This document shows positions 44,352 to 53,138 of a DNA stretch of 64,000 nucleotides, piece by piece. The notes beneath the pieces are model-generated. The model had not been told where the DNA came from. It saw nothing but the letters and a program-made list of their open reading frames with translations, and made no database searches. The stretch is from Peribacillus deserti (GTDB lineage Bacteria; Bacillota; Bacilli; Bacillales; DSM-1321), in contig NZ_PGUY01000001.1 of NCBI RefSeq assembly GCF_002863585.1, positions 1-64,000 of the forward strand. The letters run 5' to 3'. A program made the position numbers and the translations under genes. Numbering within the stretch: position 1 is the stretch's first letter; each line of letters begins with the position of its first letter.

Positions 44352-44474
44352 TAGTCGTTTTATTTATGATTCTTAGTATACAGTAATACAGCCTATGAAT
44401 CACCCTAAAACAGCCGTCTTATGACTGGCAGGTTCAGGCATATTCTAGCAGCCTCCTGTTTACCACCGAGTTTA

Positions 44475-45107
44475 TCAAGTAAGTATATTAGCAGTCTTGC
44501 TGTCTTCGAAAATCTTCTGTTTGCGAAGGTAGTCAGCAATCGCAATTACAGCCTGCTCAATAGTCAGCTGATCTGAACGCAATGTAATTTCAGGATTTTC
44601 CGGAGCTTCGTAAGGTGAATCAATTCCAGTAAAATCCTTAATTTCACCCCTGCGCGCCTTAGCATAGAGCTGCTTCGGATCGCGTCTTTCGCATTCGTCT
44701 AATGGGCAGTCGACGAACACTTCAATAAATTCCCCTTTTCCAAAGAGGGCTCTCACTTGGTCCCGGTCTGAACGGAATGGAGAGATAAAAGCGGTTGTCA
44801 CTACTTTGCCGCTGTCGACAAACAGCTTGGCCACTTCACCGATGCGCCGGATATTTTCTGTCCGGTCAGCGTCTGAAAATCCAAGATCCTTATTCAGCCC
44901 GTGCCTTATATTATCACCATCAAGTACATACTCATTAATTCCCTGCTGGTACATATAGCTTGAAAATGCATTCGCAATTGTTGACTTCCCTGAACCCGAT
45001 AGTCCAGTAAACCATAATACGCAGCTGCCGTGCCCATTCTGAGTACGGCGGTCTTCTTTAGTAATTGAGGCTTCGTGCCATGTTATATTGGTTGCCTTTG
45101 TCATCAC
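44475..45107 (-). CDS. cysC: Adenylylsulfate (APS) kinase
   Basis: The 210-residue kinase has P-loop GLSGSGKSTIA and family blocks DGDNIRHGLNKDLGFS, FISPFRSDRD and EVFVDCPLDECERRDPK. It phosphorylates APS to PAPS. It lies 7 bp after sat. Because the CysH here has the iron-sulfur cysteines of APS-type reductases, PAPS formation may not be obligatory for assimilation. Confidence 0.95.
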   Translation of the reverse strand: MMTKATNITWHEASITKEDRRTQNGHGSCVLWFTGLSGSGKSTIANAFSSYMYQQGINEYVLDGDNIRHGLNKDLGFSDADRTENIRRIGEVAKLFVDSGKVVTTAFISPFRSDRDQVRALFGKGEFIEVFVDCPLDECERRDPKQLYAKARRGEIKDFTGIDSPYEAPENPEITLRSDQLTIEQAVIAIADYLRKQKIFEDSKTANILT

Positions 45108-45114
45108 GATCCTC

Positions 45115-46260
45115 CTAAACGGTTGCTTTATCCTTTAATCCCTTTATCAATACTTCGACTACTTCCTTACGGCTGAATGTGGATGGCGGCAGTTCCCCGG
45201 CACGAAGCAATTCGCGCACCTTTGTTCCAGATAAAATTACACGGTCCTCTTTGCCATGCGGACACGTTTTATCAGAAGCCATACCCTCGCAGGCATTGCA
45301 GTAGAAGCTGTGTTCAAAGAATAGTGGTTTTATTCCCAGTTCTTCTTCTGTAAAATTACTGAATATATACTGAGCATCATATGTTCCGTAGTAATCCCCT
45401 ACACCAGCGTGGTCACGGCCGACGATGAAGTGAGTACAGCCGAAGTTTTTACGGGCAATAGCATGGAAAATGGCTTCCCTTGGCCCTGCATATCTCATAG
45501 CAGCCGGATAGACTCCGAGCTGGACTCTTTCCTTTGGATAATAATTGTCAAGAAGAACACGGTAGCTTTCCAGTCTGATATCTGCTGGTATATCATCTGA
45601 TTTAGTTTCACCAACCAGCGGATTCAGGAAAAGCCCGTCAACGGTTTCAAGCGCTGCTTTTTGGATGTATTCATGAGCACGGTGAACAGGGTTTCTCGTT
45701 TGGAATCCAACTACGGTTTTCCAGCCCTTTTCTTCGAATAACGCACGAGTCTTCTCAGGCTCGAACCAGACATCACTTGCTACACCCTTGTCAGACTTTT
45801 TAATAAGAGTAACTTTCCCTGCAACATAGACATTTCCTCTTTCAAACAGGCGTTTTACTCCCGGATGAGCCAGCTCTTCCGTTTTATATACTTCACGTGC
45901 CTCTTTGCTGAGGTCTGGCTCGTATAGTTCCGAAATGGTAATTACACCCACTGCTTCTCCCTCATATGAAAGTTTGACTGTTTCTCCGACTTCAAGCCCC
46001 GAAGCTGTTTCAGCTGAAACTGGAAGTGTAACTGGGATCGACCACACAGTGCCGTTTGCTAGTCTCATAGTCTCTACCACAGATTCATAATCCTGACTGC
46101 CGAGAAATCCTTCAAGCGGACTGAACAAACCTACACCTATCAGCTCCAGATCACTATAAGCGATATTATCAATTGCAACTTCCTTTTGAACTACTGCTAA
46201 ATTATATGAAGGATTATAGGCAGAAACCAGCTTTCCTCCATGAGGGTTTGGCAATGACAT
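45115..46260 (-). CDS. sat: Sulfate adenylyltransferase (ATP sulfurylase)
   Basis: The 381-residue dissimilatory-type single-chain enzyme makes APS from sulfate and ATP. Active-site motifs are [15 protein letters not shown] and [13 protein letters not shown] cysteine-rich segment ([16 protein letters not shown]) may bind zinc. Length and motifs match Sat/YlnB. It lies between cysP and cysC in the operon. Confidence 0.95.
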   Translation of the reverse strand: MSLPNPHGGKLVSAYNPSYNLAVVQKEVAIDNIAYSDLELIGVGLFSPLEGFLGSQDYESVVETMRLANGTVWSIPVTLPVSAETASGLEVGETVKLSYEGEAVGVITISELYEPDLSKEAREVYKTEELAHPGVKRLFERGNVYVAGKVTLIKKSDKGVASDVWFEPEKTRALFEEKGWKTVVGFQTRNPVHRAHEYIQKAALETVDGLFLNPLVGETKSDDIPADIRLESYRVLLDNYYPKERVQLGVYPAAMRYAGPREAIFHAIARKNFGCTHFIVGRDHAGVGDYYGTYDAQYIFSNFTEEELGIKPLFFEHSFYCNACEGMASDKTCPHGKEDRVILSGTKVRELLRAGELPPSTFSRKEVVEVLIKGLKDKATV

Positions 46261-46292
46261 GAATAATCAACCTTTCTTTTGTAAAAAAATTT

Positions 46293-47360
46293 TTAGTGTT
46301 CCTCAGAAAGAAGGATCTTCCCGGATTTAGCAGGCTTTCTCATTAAAAACTTTATGCCGAATACCGAGATAAGGACACCAATCATGATGATGATAGGATA
46401 TATATTTTTTTCAATGACTACCTGAATGATGGTGAACGAAAGTACCATCGATAAAACTGGTGATACAATCCATACCGCTAACAGCTTGATTACGATATCT
46501 TTTTTTAGAACTTCTTTACCATGCTTAGCAAAACCGATGCCGACTATTGAAGAGGTTGTTATTTGGGTTAAAGGGACAGGAATTCCAAAGATTGAAGCAG
46601 CTGTGACAATACCTGCTCCTGTACCTGAAATAATACATCCTTCTTCAAGCCGGAGAGTTGTAATCTTCTTACCGTTGGTTTCAAGAACTTTTCTGCCGAG
46701 AAAAATGGCACCCAAGGAAACAAATAATCCTCCCCATAAAATTCCGCTGTTTGTGGAAATTAAATTTGCACCTACGAGCGGACCTACAGCATTTGCAACA
46801 TTATTCATCCCTGCAGAAAATGCCTCAAACAAACCCATCAGGACTACAAGCACGGAAAGAAAGCGCGCCGCCTTTGGTGCTTCAATCCAGGTTTTAACGA
46901 AACGGCTTTTTAAGAGGGCCGCGGCCAGAATAGCAATAAAAAATGCTAAAATTGGCGTGAGCAGCCAAAACATGAAAATCCAAACGAGTTTACTTGCGTA
47001 AACAGACTGATAAACCATTCCGGCTCCTATTACGGAACCAACCGTTACTTCACTGGTTGACAGCGGAATGCCGAAGATATTGGCTAAAAATAAGGAGAGA
47101 GCTGCAGCCGTTAGTACGATGAGGGCAATGGCCGTTGTAAACGTCTGTTTCGGGACAATACCATTCCCAATCGTTTTTACGACTTCGCCGCCTCCGAGCC
47201 ATGCCCCAAAGAAAACGGCTATGCCGCATAGGAGCAATGCAGTCAGAGGCTTTTTAATAACCCCCGCTCCATAGGAAATTCCCATGGAAGCCGCTGCACC
47301 GCTGGCCCCAATATTCATCGCAAAAAATAACCCAACGGCAACAGCAAAGATTATCAGCAT
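46293..47360 (-). CDS. cysP: Sulfate permease CysP (PiT family)
   Basis: The protein has 355 residues from ATG 47360, which follows AAGGGAGTTGAAGTT; the longer frame overlaps cysH. It has about ten membrane helices with the duplicated PiT signature, GLFFAMNIGASGAAASMG and SAGMNNVANAVGPLVGAN. This matches B. subtilis CysP, a sulfate transporter related to phosphate permeases. It lies directly after cysH. Confidence 0.92.
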   Translation of the reverse strand: MLIIFAVAVGLFFAMNIGASGAAASMGISYGAGVIKKPLTALLLCGIAVFFGAWLGGGEVVKTIGNGIVPKQTFTTAIALIVLTAAALSLFLANIFGIPLSTSEVTVGSVIGAGMVYQSVYASKLVWIFMFWLLTPILAFFIAILAAALLKSRFVKTWIEAPKAARFLSVLVVLMGLFEAFSAGMNNVANAVGPLVGANLISTNSGILWGGLFVSLGAIFLGRKVLETNGKKITTLRLEEGCIISGTGAGIVTAASIFGIPVPLTQITTSSIVGIGFAKHGKEVLKKDIVIKLLAVWIVSPVLSMVLSFTIIQVVIEKNIYPIIIMIGVLISVFGIKFLMRKPAKSGKILLSEEH

Positions 47361-47373
47361 AACTTCAACTCCC

Positions 47374-48087
47374 TTATCTAGTATGCAGGCCGCATTCGGT
47401 TTTGCCGGTTCCAGTCCAGCGTCCTGCCCTGCTGTCTCCATCTTCAAGGACAGCCTGGGTGCAAGGGAAACAGCCTATGCTCGGATACCCATGGTCATGC
47501 AGAGTGTTATATGGCAGATCTCTTTCTCTGATATACTCCCAGACTTCATCCCATGTCCAGTGAATGAGCGGGCAGATTTTGACATTATTGAACTTGGTGT
47601 CCTCATTAAGGAATTCAGTTGCAGCCCTAGTTGGGGACTGCTCTCTCCGAAGACCGGATATCCAGGCTTCTTTTGCAGATAGGGTTTCCCTTAACGGAAT
47701 CACTTTGCGGATATTGCAGCAGCTGTTAGGCTCGCGTTTCCAAAGAGCGGTTCCATGCTGATCCGCCTGCTCATCCAGAGTTAATGCGGGTTGTTTCCGC
47801 TCAATCTGTAAGGTTGGGAATCGAGCTTCTATTTTATCAATCACTTCATATGTTTCCGGGAAGTGAAGACCAGTATCGAGAAATACAATATGGGCGTAAG
47901 GATTTACCTGGTAAATTAGATCAATCAAAACAATAGCTTCCGCTCCAAAACTAGAAGCATACACAATCTTATCTGAATCATAATGGCTGTAAGCCCATTC
48001 CAAGACATTTCTTGCACCTTTAGTTTCATTATTAATCTCAAAGCTTTGGGCTTTTGTCTGCAGTTCATTTAATGCCGGAACTGTCAT
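47374..48087 (-). CDS. cysH: APS/PAPS reductase CysH
   Basis: The 237-residue reductase has a nucleotide-binding start ([15 protein letters not shown]), the catalytic C-terminal ECGLH, and the paired cysteines NSCCN and GCFPC. The CC..CxxC set binds a 4Fe-4S cluster and marks enzymes able to reduce APS directly, as for B. subtilis CysH. It forms sulfite from activated sulfate. It is the first enzymatic gene of the operon, with yezD and a terminator-like hairpin upstream. Confidence 0.94.
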   Translation of the reverse strand: MTVPALNELQTKAQSFEINNETKGARNVLEWAYSHYDSDKIVYASSFGAEAIVLIDLIYQVNPYAHIVFLDTGLHFPETYEVIDKIEARFPTLQIERKQPALTLDEQADQHGTALWKREPNSCCNIRKVIPLRETLSAKEAWISGLRREQSPTRAATEFLNEDTKFNNVKICPLIHWTWDEVWEYIRERDLPYNTLHDHGYPSIGCFPCTQAVLEDGDSRAGRWTGTGKTECGLHTR

Positions 48088-48148
48088 ATTCGCTGTGCTC
48101 CTTCCGTTTAGGATGCCTTTTTTGCTGCATCCTTTTCACTGGTAATTA

Positions 48149-48188
48149 TAAAAAAGGCAGTCCTCTCCCCTATCAGGTAAAGACCGCC
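48149..48188 (-). terminator. Terminator-like hairpin between yezD and cysH
   Basis: On the minus strand GGCGGTC (48188-48182) pairs with GACTGCC (48162-48156), with one G-U pair, and is followed by TTTTTTATAA. It starts 14 nt past the yezD stop and lies ~60 nt before cysH, so it can attenuate the cys operon. Confidence 0.7.
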
Positions 48189-48202
48189 TCTAGTTTGTCT
48201 AG

Positions 48203-48358
48203 TCAGCTGGTTTTATTCGGTTGAAGACGGACTTTCTCGTTTTTCTCAATTTGAATGACTTTGCCATCTTGTACCACTAGCGTGATGGAACCGTATTTCA
48301 CTTCTGCAAGCATTCGCTCGATATGAGCTGCTAATTCCTGCCATTCAGATGGTTTCAG
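48203..48358 (-). CDS. yezD: YezD family (DUF2292) protein with CTG start
   Basis: The 51-residue protein has the DUF2292 core AEVKYGSITLVVQDGKVIQIEKNEKVRL. The only plausible start is CTG at 48358, 9 bp after a perfect AGGAGG. The codons between are AGG AGG CGT ACC AAT CTG, and the nearest in-frame TTG lies before the ribosome site. A CTG start is rare. DUF2292 proteins are often encoded next to sulfur genes. It lies in the cysH operon leader region and is followed by a terminator. Confidence 0.75.
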   Translation of the reverse strand: MKPSEWQELAAHIERMLAEVKYGSITLVVQDGKVIQIEKNEKVRLQPNKTS

Positions 48359-48436
48359 ATTGGTACGCCTCCTTTTTAACAAAAAGCTTAGAAAGCACTG
48401 CCTTGTGGCGGGAAATCGGGGAACTCCGGGCAGCAC

Positions 48437-48536
48437 CTTATCCCTTCAGATACATCTAGTATCCTACTAAAATCAGCTTCCCTGCTAAATAGCCATCGTG
48501 CTTCACCAGGCTATTTCCCCAGCCTGTCACGATAAG
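48437..48536 (-). promoter_or_regulatory. Structured leader RNA, candidate riboswitch, of the yezD-cysH operon
   Basis: A closing stem CTTATC (48536-48531) with GATAAG (48442-48437) encloses ~90 nt. Within it, CAGGCT/AGCCTG (48526-48521 with 48512-48507) and AAATAGCC/GGCTATTT (48516-48509 with 48494-48487) share bases and so exclude each other. A further stem GATAC/GTATC lies near the 3' end. The closing CTTATC/GATAAG, a GAnAGG..GGGGA segment and TGAAGC recall the S-box (SAM-I) riboswitch, which controls cysH in B. subtilis, but the invariant GGCAACC part is not visible. Confidence 0.5.
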
Positions 48537-48592
48537 AATATGAAAAATTTAAGTTGATTTTTATGCTTTAATTTTATAGTCTAGTTTTACGG

Positions 48593-48641
48593 TTGGAATT
48601 AACCTTGAGATTAATCCTACCATACGCATAAGATTTGTCAA
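48593..48641 (-). promoter_or_regulatory. cys operon promoter with CymR-like operator
   Basis: The minus strand has TTGACA (48641-48636), a 16-bp spacer and TAGGAT (48619-48614), giving a start near 48607 and a ~250-nt leader. On the plus strand TTGGAATT (48593-48600) inside the palindrome GGTTGGAATTAACC lies just past the start. CNNTTGGAAT is the conserved part of the CymR site, the cysteine-metabolism repressor. The remaining stretch to 48734 is A/T-rich with no gene. Confidence 0.5.
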
Positions 48642-48734
48642 CTACTTTCAAACAAAGATTATGAACATTATAATAATTAGTATATTATGCCTAACCGATT
48701 CATAATGTTTCTTTAAACTTCTCTATAAAAATAA

Positions 48735-48760
48735 GAGCCCGGCAGTTTCCTGCCGGGCTC
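48735..48760 (-). terminator. Strong hairpin terminator upstream of the cys promoter
   Basis: GAGCCCGGCAG and CTGCCGGGCTC form a perfect 11-bp stem with a TTTC loop. The T-rich side (TTATTTTTA) is on the minus strand. It would insulate the cys operon from transcription arriving from rlmCD. The 48761-48993 interval holds no recognisable gene. Confidence 0.82.
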
Positions 48761-48993
48761 TCGCGGATCCATTTTCCGAAAGAGTAAAACTAATTTCTTA
48801 TGGTTTCTGCTTGGTTAAATTCCTATAGGCTAAACAAGTGGACAAGCTAACCTAAGCGAACGATTTGATTTTTTTTAATGCCTACAGTATTTCTCGGTTA
48901 TTCATCATTTGATAGTAACGACCGTTTTCAGCTGCTGATTTACATACTCATATTATGCTGCACAATAAGATGCCGGGGAATAAAATACCTGGC

Positions 48994-49150
48994 TTATTCT
49001 TTATGCATTTGAATCTTCCCAGCTTTGCATAGCATACAATTTAGATGCGGAAGCCAATTCCAGCTTCCATGTTTTACAATTCCTAGAGGAAGCGATCTTT
49101 TTGCTGCCTCATATCCATATATGGCTGATTCTAAATCACTGTTTTTAAAA
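48994..49150 (-). pseudogene. Possible ORF remnant cut by element A
   Basis: The minus strand is open for ~52 codons before meeting the element A end at 49151. The residues (SDLESAIYGYEAAKRSLPL.., then HGSWNWLPHLNCMLCKAGK) look protein-like, with a CxxC pair, and end in a normal stop at 48994. In-frame codons inside the element are repeat sequence, so the original N-terminus appears to be missing. No family recognised. It could also be chance coding. Confidence 0.25.
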
Positions 49151-49366
49151 GGCTCTTTTCGCAAAGTTTGTTGCCTTTTAATGGCAGGTTGATTTCCGTT
49201 CCAGGTGCTCGCTTTCCGCGGGGCGTGCGGTGAGCCTCCTCGGCGTATCGCCTGTGGGGTCTCACCTGTCCCGCTGCTCCCGCAGGAGTCTCGCACCTTC
49301 CACTGCAATCAACTGGTTCGATAAGGAAAAACATCTCGAGAAACAACAATCCTTTAGAAAACACCC
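49151..49366 (+). repeat. MITE-like element A, copy 3
   Basis: Starts GGCTCTTTTCGCAAAGTTTG and ends ..TTTAGAAAACACCC. The core (GCTTTCCGCGGGGCGTGCGG, GTGAGCCTCCTCGGCG, GGAGTCTCGCACC) is almost the same as copy 2. The orientation is as for copies 1 and 2. It sits at the 5' end of the ORF remnant 48994-49150. Confidence 0.8.
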
Positions 49367-49492
49367 TTTTTAAAAAAACATATATCAGCTATCAGCAAAA
49401 CTCTTTACCCGGCTGGTCATACTTACCATCCTGAGCCTCAGTTTAATGGACCCAGCCCCTTTCTCCCCCGAGAGGGGAATAACTATTACATA

Positions 49493-49580
49493 TTCCGTCG
49501 TTGATACGAATTTTTCCGCCGTTATTTTTATTATTCCGCCTTCAGAATCCTTTTCCGCTGTCAGTGTGCTTATTTCCGCC
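49493..49580 (+). repeat. Phased TTCCGCC array (19-21 bp period)
   Basis: TTCCG words start at 49493, 49514, 49534, 49553 and 49574 (intervals 21, 20, 19, 21); four of the five extend to TTCCGC or TTCCGCC. The spacers are unrelated. It lies 3' of rlmCD. The wider 49367-49725 interval has no supported gene. Confidence 0.6.
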
Positions 49581-49725
49581 TTTACTGCCCCGCGGACAAC
49601 ATATTATCGTTAGGTTAAAAGAGAGCCAAAAAAGGCTATGCACTGGAATATGGATAATCCGAGAACAAGAATTCTCATTTTTATCCACACTCCGTACATA
49701 ACCTTATATTCAAGGCACTTATAGA

Positions 49726-51108
49726 TTAGCGTTTTAAAATCAGCTGTGTAACACTTTCCACTTGTGCTGTCTGCGGAAACATATCAACTGGCTGAATATA
49801 TTCGACTTTATATAGCTTGCTTAAGAACTCTAGATTTTTGGCAAGAGTCGATGGGTTGCAGGATACATAGACAATTTTCTTTGGCTTTACTTTTACAATA
49901 GTTTGAAGAAGTTTATCATCCAGACCTGATCTCGGCGGGTCCACGACCATCACATCCGAATGCCAGCCTTCTTTCGCCCATTTAGGCATGATATCCTCAG
50001 CTTTGCCCACTTCATACCGGGTATGTTTAACTCCATGGCGGGATGCATTTTTCTTAGCATCCGCGATGGATTCTTTTATGATATCCATTCCCCGGATTTC
50101 TTTAGCGCCGTCTGCAAGCCACAACCCTATGGTCCCTACTCCGCAATAGGCGTCTACCACCCGCTCTTTCCCGGTCAGAGAAGCTGCTTTTTTTACTTCA
50201 TCGTACATTTTGACTGTTTGTACAGGATTCAGCTGGAAGAAAGTCCGTGCAGATAATTCATAGGACATATCACCCAATGTCTCTCTAATTATATTTTCAC
50301 CGGCAAGGTGGATCGATTTTTCGCCAAAGATCAACGATGTGTTTTTCGGGTTGATATTTTGGATGACGGATTTGACCTCTGGCAGCTGTTTCTTAATCTG
50401 ATCGATAAGCTCTTCTTTATGAGGAAGATGGTCTGTTGCGGTGATAATGACAACCTGAAGCTCGCCTGTTTCAAAACCCACTCTTGTGACAATGGTTCTG
50501 ACTACGCCTTTTTTCTTCCGTTCATTATAAACAGGAATTTGCAGCCTTGATATAATCTTTTTTACCGTTCTTGTCGCTCTATTGCTTTTTGGATGCTGTA
50601 CGATACATTCTGGGATATCGATCAGACGGTGTGTGTTTATAGCATACAGACCAGCGATAATCTGTCCATTGGGATCAGTCCCCACCTGGAATTGGCTTTT
50701 ATTTCGGTAATGCCATGGATGGTCCATCCCAATGGTCGGCCTGATATCCATGCCAGGGATCGCTAATTTTGTATGTCTTTCCAGGGCCTGAATCACAATA
50801 TCCCGTTTTTCATGGAGCTGCCTTTCATAGGAAATGTGCTGCAGCTGGCAGCCTCCACATTCATAGTAGACCGGACAAGGCGGTGTAGTCCTATGTTCAG
50901 AAGGTTTGCGGATCTTTTTAATTTTTGCTTCGGCAAATTTTGGCTGTATGTTCGTTGCTTCTGCGATAACTTCTTCTCCAGGAATTGCTCCATGGACAAA
51001 AACAACCTGTCTTTTAAAATAGCCTACCCCTTCTCCATTGATCCCGAGGCGTTTTATCGTTAAAGGAAAGGTTTGTCCAAGATCCAGCTTGGCTTCTTGC
51101 TGTTTCAC
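49726..51108 (-). CDS. rlmCD: 23S rRNA (uracil-C5)-methyltransferase RlmCD
   Basis: The 460-residue protein starts with GTG at 51108 (GGAGTGAGAAATAA upstream). It has an N-terminal TRAM domain ([18 protein letters not shown]..), cysteines [10 protein letters not shown] that may hold a 4Fe-4S cluster, and a SAM methyltransferase domain with [25 protein letters not shown] and the catalytic Cys in [15 protein letters not shown]. subtilis YefA/RlmCD methylates U747 and U1939. The gene abuts yfjP without spacing. Confidence 0.9.
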   Translation of the reverse strand: MKQQEAKLDLGQTFPLTIKRLGINGEGVGYFKRQVVFVHGAIPGEEVIAEATNIQPKFAEAKIKKIRKPSEHRTTPPCPVYYECGGCQLQHISYERQLHEKRDIVIQALERHTKLAIPGMDIRPTIGMDHPWHYRNKSQFQVGTDPNGQIIAGLYAINTHRLIDIPECIVQHPKSNRATRTVKKIISRLQIPVYNERKKKGVVRTIVTRVGFETGELQVVIITATDHLPHKEELIDQIKKQLPEVKSVIQNINPKNTSLIFGEKSIHLAGENIIRETLGDMSYELSARTFFQLNPVQTVKMYDEVKKAASLTGKERVVDAYCGVGTIGLWLADGAKEIRGMDIIKESIADAKKNASRHGVKHTRYEVGKAEDIMPKWAKEGWHSDVMVVDPPRSGLDDKLLQTIVKVKPKKIVYVSCNPSTLAKNLEFLSKLYKVEYIQPVDMFPQTAQVESVTQLILKR

Positions 51109-51996
51109 TTATTTCTCACTCCGTTTTTCAATACTTCTCCATAAATAAAGAGAGGCATAGCTTAAATATGGGTCCCAGCTTTCACTGAATACTTCCATTT
51201 CTTCACGTGTCGGTTTTTGTTCTAATTTATATAATTTCTTAAGAGCATTTTGAATTCCGATATCTGCCATCGGGAAAAGATTTGGTCTTCCTAGTCCAAA
51301 TAAAAGAAAATTCTCCGCTGTCCACCGCCCGATTCCCCGGATCTTTATTAAAGTATCAATGATGACTTCGTCTGACTGCCGGCTCAAATCTTCAATATCG
51401 AGCTCTTTATTCACTATTAATTGAGAAAGCCCAATTAAATATTCTGCTTTTCTTGTGCTGAATTGAAGCTCGCGGAGCTGTTCGACAGTTATACTGGCAG
51501 CTTTCTCCGGCGGAGGATAGAACCAGGCACCCTCCATTTCAAATCCAAATGTCCGCACATAACGTGCGGTCAAGGTGTAAGCAAATGATAAGTTAAGCTG
51601 CTGATGAACAATACATTTAACCAGGCACCCGTAAGGATTGAAGTCCAGAATTAATGGGGTTCCCCTGTGCTCTAAAAATATATCCTTCAGCGTAGTGGTT
51701 TCAAAATGTGTATGAATATGTTCCAAAGGGAGATGCCACTGAAAAATGGTCATAATCCGGTCGACAGCTGCTTCCTTATGTTCTTCAAACGACCCGGAGA
51801 GTCTAAAGGACGGGGCATCTGTGCTTCCCAGTGCCTCAACCAAGATGACCATAGGTACTGTTCGGGAATAAATAGGAACTTTAATACTTCTTTTATCAAA
51901 ATCCACCGAATTCAGCGGGTCATTTGACAGCCTGTCCAGAACTAGATCAAAATTATAAGGGCCTGCAACATCTATCGATTCAGTCCACACAGTCAC
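51109..51996 (-). CDS. yfjP: DNA-3-methyladenine glycosylase family protein (YfjP)
   Basis: The 295-residue AlkA-like glycosylase has an N-terminal beta domain followed by the HhH-GPD core with hairpin KIRGIGRWTAENFLL and the catalytic Asp in FPMADIGIQNAL. It removes alkylated bases. It lies between pdaA and rlmCD, consistent with the yfjP-pdaA neighbourhood in B. subtilis, and directly abuts rlmCD, so the two are probably cotranscribed. Confidence 0.9.
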   Translation of the reverse strand: MTVWTESIDVAGPYNFDLVLDRLSNDPLNSVDFDKRSIKVPIYSRTVPMVILVEALGSTDAPSFRLSGSFEEHKEAAVDRIMTIFQWHLPLEHIHTHFETTTLKDIFLEHRGTPLILDFNPYGCLVKCIVHQQLNLSFAYTLTARYVRTFGFEMEGAWFYPPPEKAASITVEQLRELQFSTRKAEYLIGLSQLIVNKELDIEDLSRQSDEVIIDTLIKIRGIGRWTAENFLLFGLGRPNLFPMADIGIQNALKKLYKLEQKPTREEMEVFSESWDPYLSYASLYLWRSIEKRSEK

Positions 51997-52137
51997 TCAT
52001 CCTTTTGGCATTTTCCCCGTATTATAGCATGTTTTAACAACATAATCTTTTTTTTGCGAGGCTTCATCTGTAAAACATGTGCCGGATCCGATTTTGCGGT
52101 AGTTAATTGGATGTATGCTATTTTAATACCACGTTTG

Positions 52138-52941
52138 TTACAGACTAAATAACATCGGTTCCTTTAGTTCGTGGCTCATCATTAAATCATCCAGCGACTT
52201 AAAGGTATACCCCTGTTTCTTTAATTCTACTATGATGCTTTCTAATGCATCCGCATTATCTTTTGAAATCGTGTGCAGAAGCAGGACTGCACCGGGATGG
52301 ATCTGTTTCATCACGTTGTTATAAGAATATTGTGCTCCCTTTTGGTCATTAACGTTCCAGTCAACAAAGGCAAGGGACCAGAAAATATGCTTATATCCCA
52401 ATTTATTTGCAACATCCAGGGTTCTCTCGCTAAAGACCCCTCTAGGCGGCCTTAGATAAGCCATTCCTCTCTGCCCAGTAAGCTTCTCTGTTTGTGTTTT
52501 TACTGTATTAAGCTCTTTAGCGATTTCCTCATCGGAGTTAGTGGTTAAATCCGGATGATACCAAGAATGGTTTCCAACTATATGGCCTTCATTGACCATC
52601 CGTTTAGTCAATCCTGCAGCAGTTTCCAGGTAATGGCCGGTTACAAAAAATGCAGCCGGTACTTGATGTTTTTTCAATACATCTAAAATCTGCCCGGTAT
52701 ATCCATTTTCATAGCCATTATCAAATGTTAAATAGATATCTTTCTTTGCGGGATCTCCTTTATATACAGCGCCATGCTTTTTAAGCATTTCATCCATTTT
52801 TCTGCCTGCTTCTGCAGGCTTTCCATCCCTGCCTTTAGAAAAACCCCAATTGTAGCGGCTATTCGAGTAGGAAGCAGAAGCTGAACTTATGCATGGAAGC
52901 CACATCATCAATACAGCTAGTAATAAAATAAATTTTTTCAC
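52138..52941 (-). CDS. pdaA: Spore-cortex N-acetylmuramic acid deacetylase PdaA
   Basis: The protein has 267 residues from GTG 52941, which follows AGGAGGTAAAAAAGG. It has a signal peptide (cleavage near SASA, residue ~23) and a NodB polysaccharide deacetylase domain: metal Asp in LTFDNGYENG, HxxxH in GNHSWYHPDL, and RPPRG. The DNG variant of the TFDDG motif is characteristic of PdaA. It is needed to make muramic-delta-lactam in the spore cortex. Expected SigG control was not confirmed from the upstream sequence. Confidence 0.93.
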   Translation of the reverse strand: MKKFILLLAVLMMWLPCISSASASYSNSRYNWGFSKGRDGKPAEAGRKMDEMLKKHGAVYKGDPAKKDIYLTFDNGYENGYTGQILDVLKKHQVPAAFFVTGHYLETAAGLTKRMVNEGHIVGNHSWYHPDLTTNSDEEIAKELNTVKTQTEKLTGQRGMAYLRPPRGVFSERTLDVANKLGYKHIFWSLAFVDWNVNDQKGAQYSYNNVMKQIHPGAVLLLHTISKDNADALESIIVELKKQGYTFKSLDDLMMSHELKEPMLFSL

Positions 52942-53104
52942 CCTTTTTTACCTCCTGAACGTTTTTCTTTTTATTGTTATACCTAAAAGAAAAAACATGA
53001 CAGGTGAATATTTACCAGCGGAGACTGGAAAATTAGGGGAGCGGAAGTGCAATAGTCTGATCCAAAATGAATTAGATAAGACATAAAGAGCTAACGTAAA
53101 CAAT

Positions 53105-53133
53105 AAAAGACTGCCAAAGTCCGGCAGTCTTTT
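53105..53133. terminator. Bidirectional terminator beside element A copy 4
   Basis: AAAAGACTGCC and GGCAGTCTTTT form a perfect 11-bp stem with a 7-base loop. It lies downstream of fumA, beyond the element, and could end fumA transcripts. Confidence 0.82.
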
Positions 53134-53138
53134 CCTAT

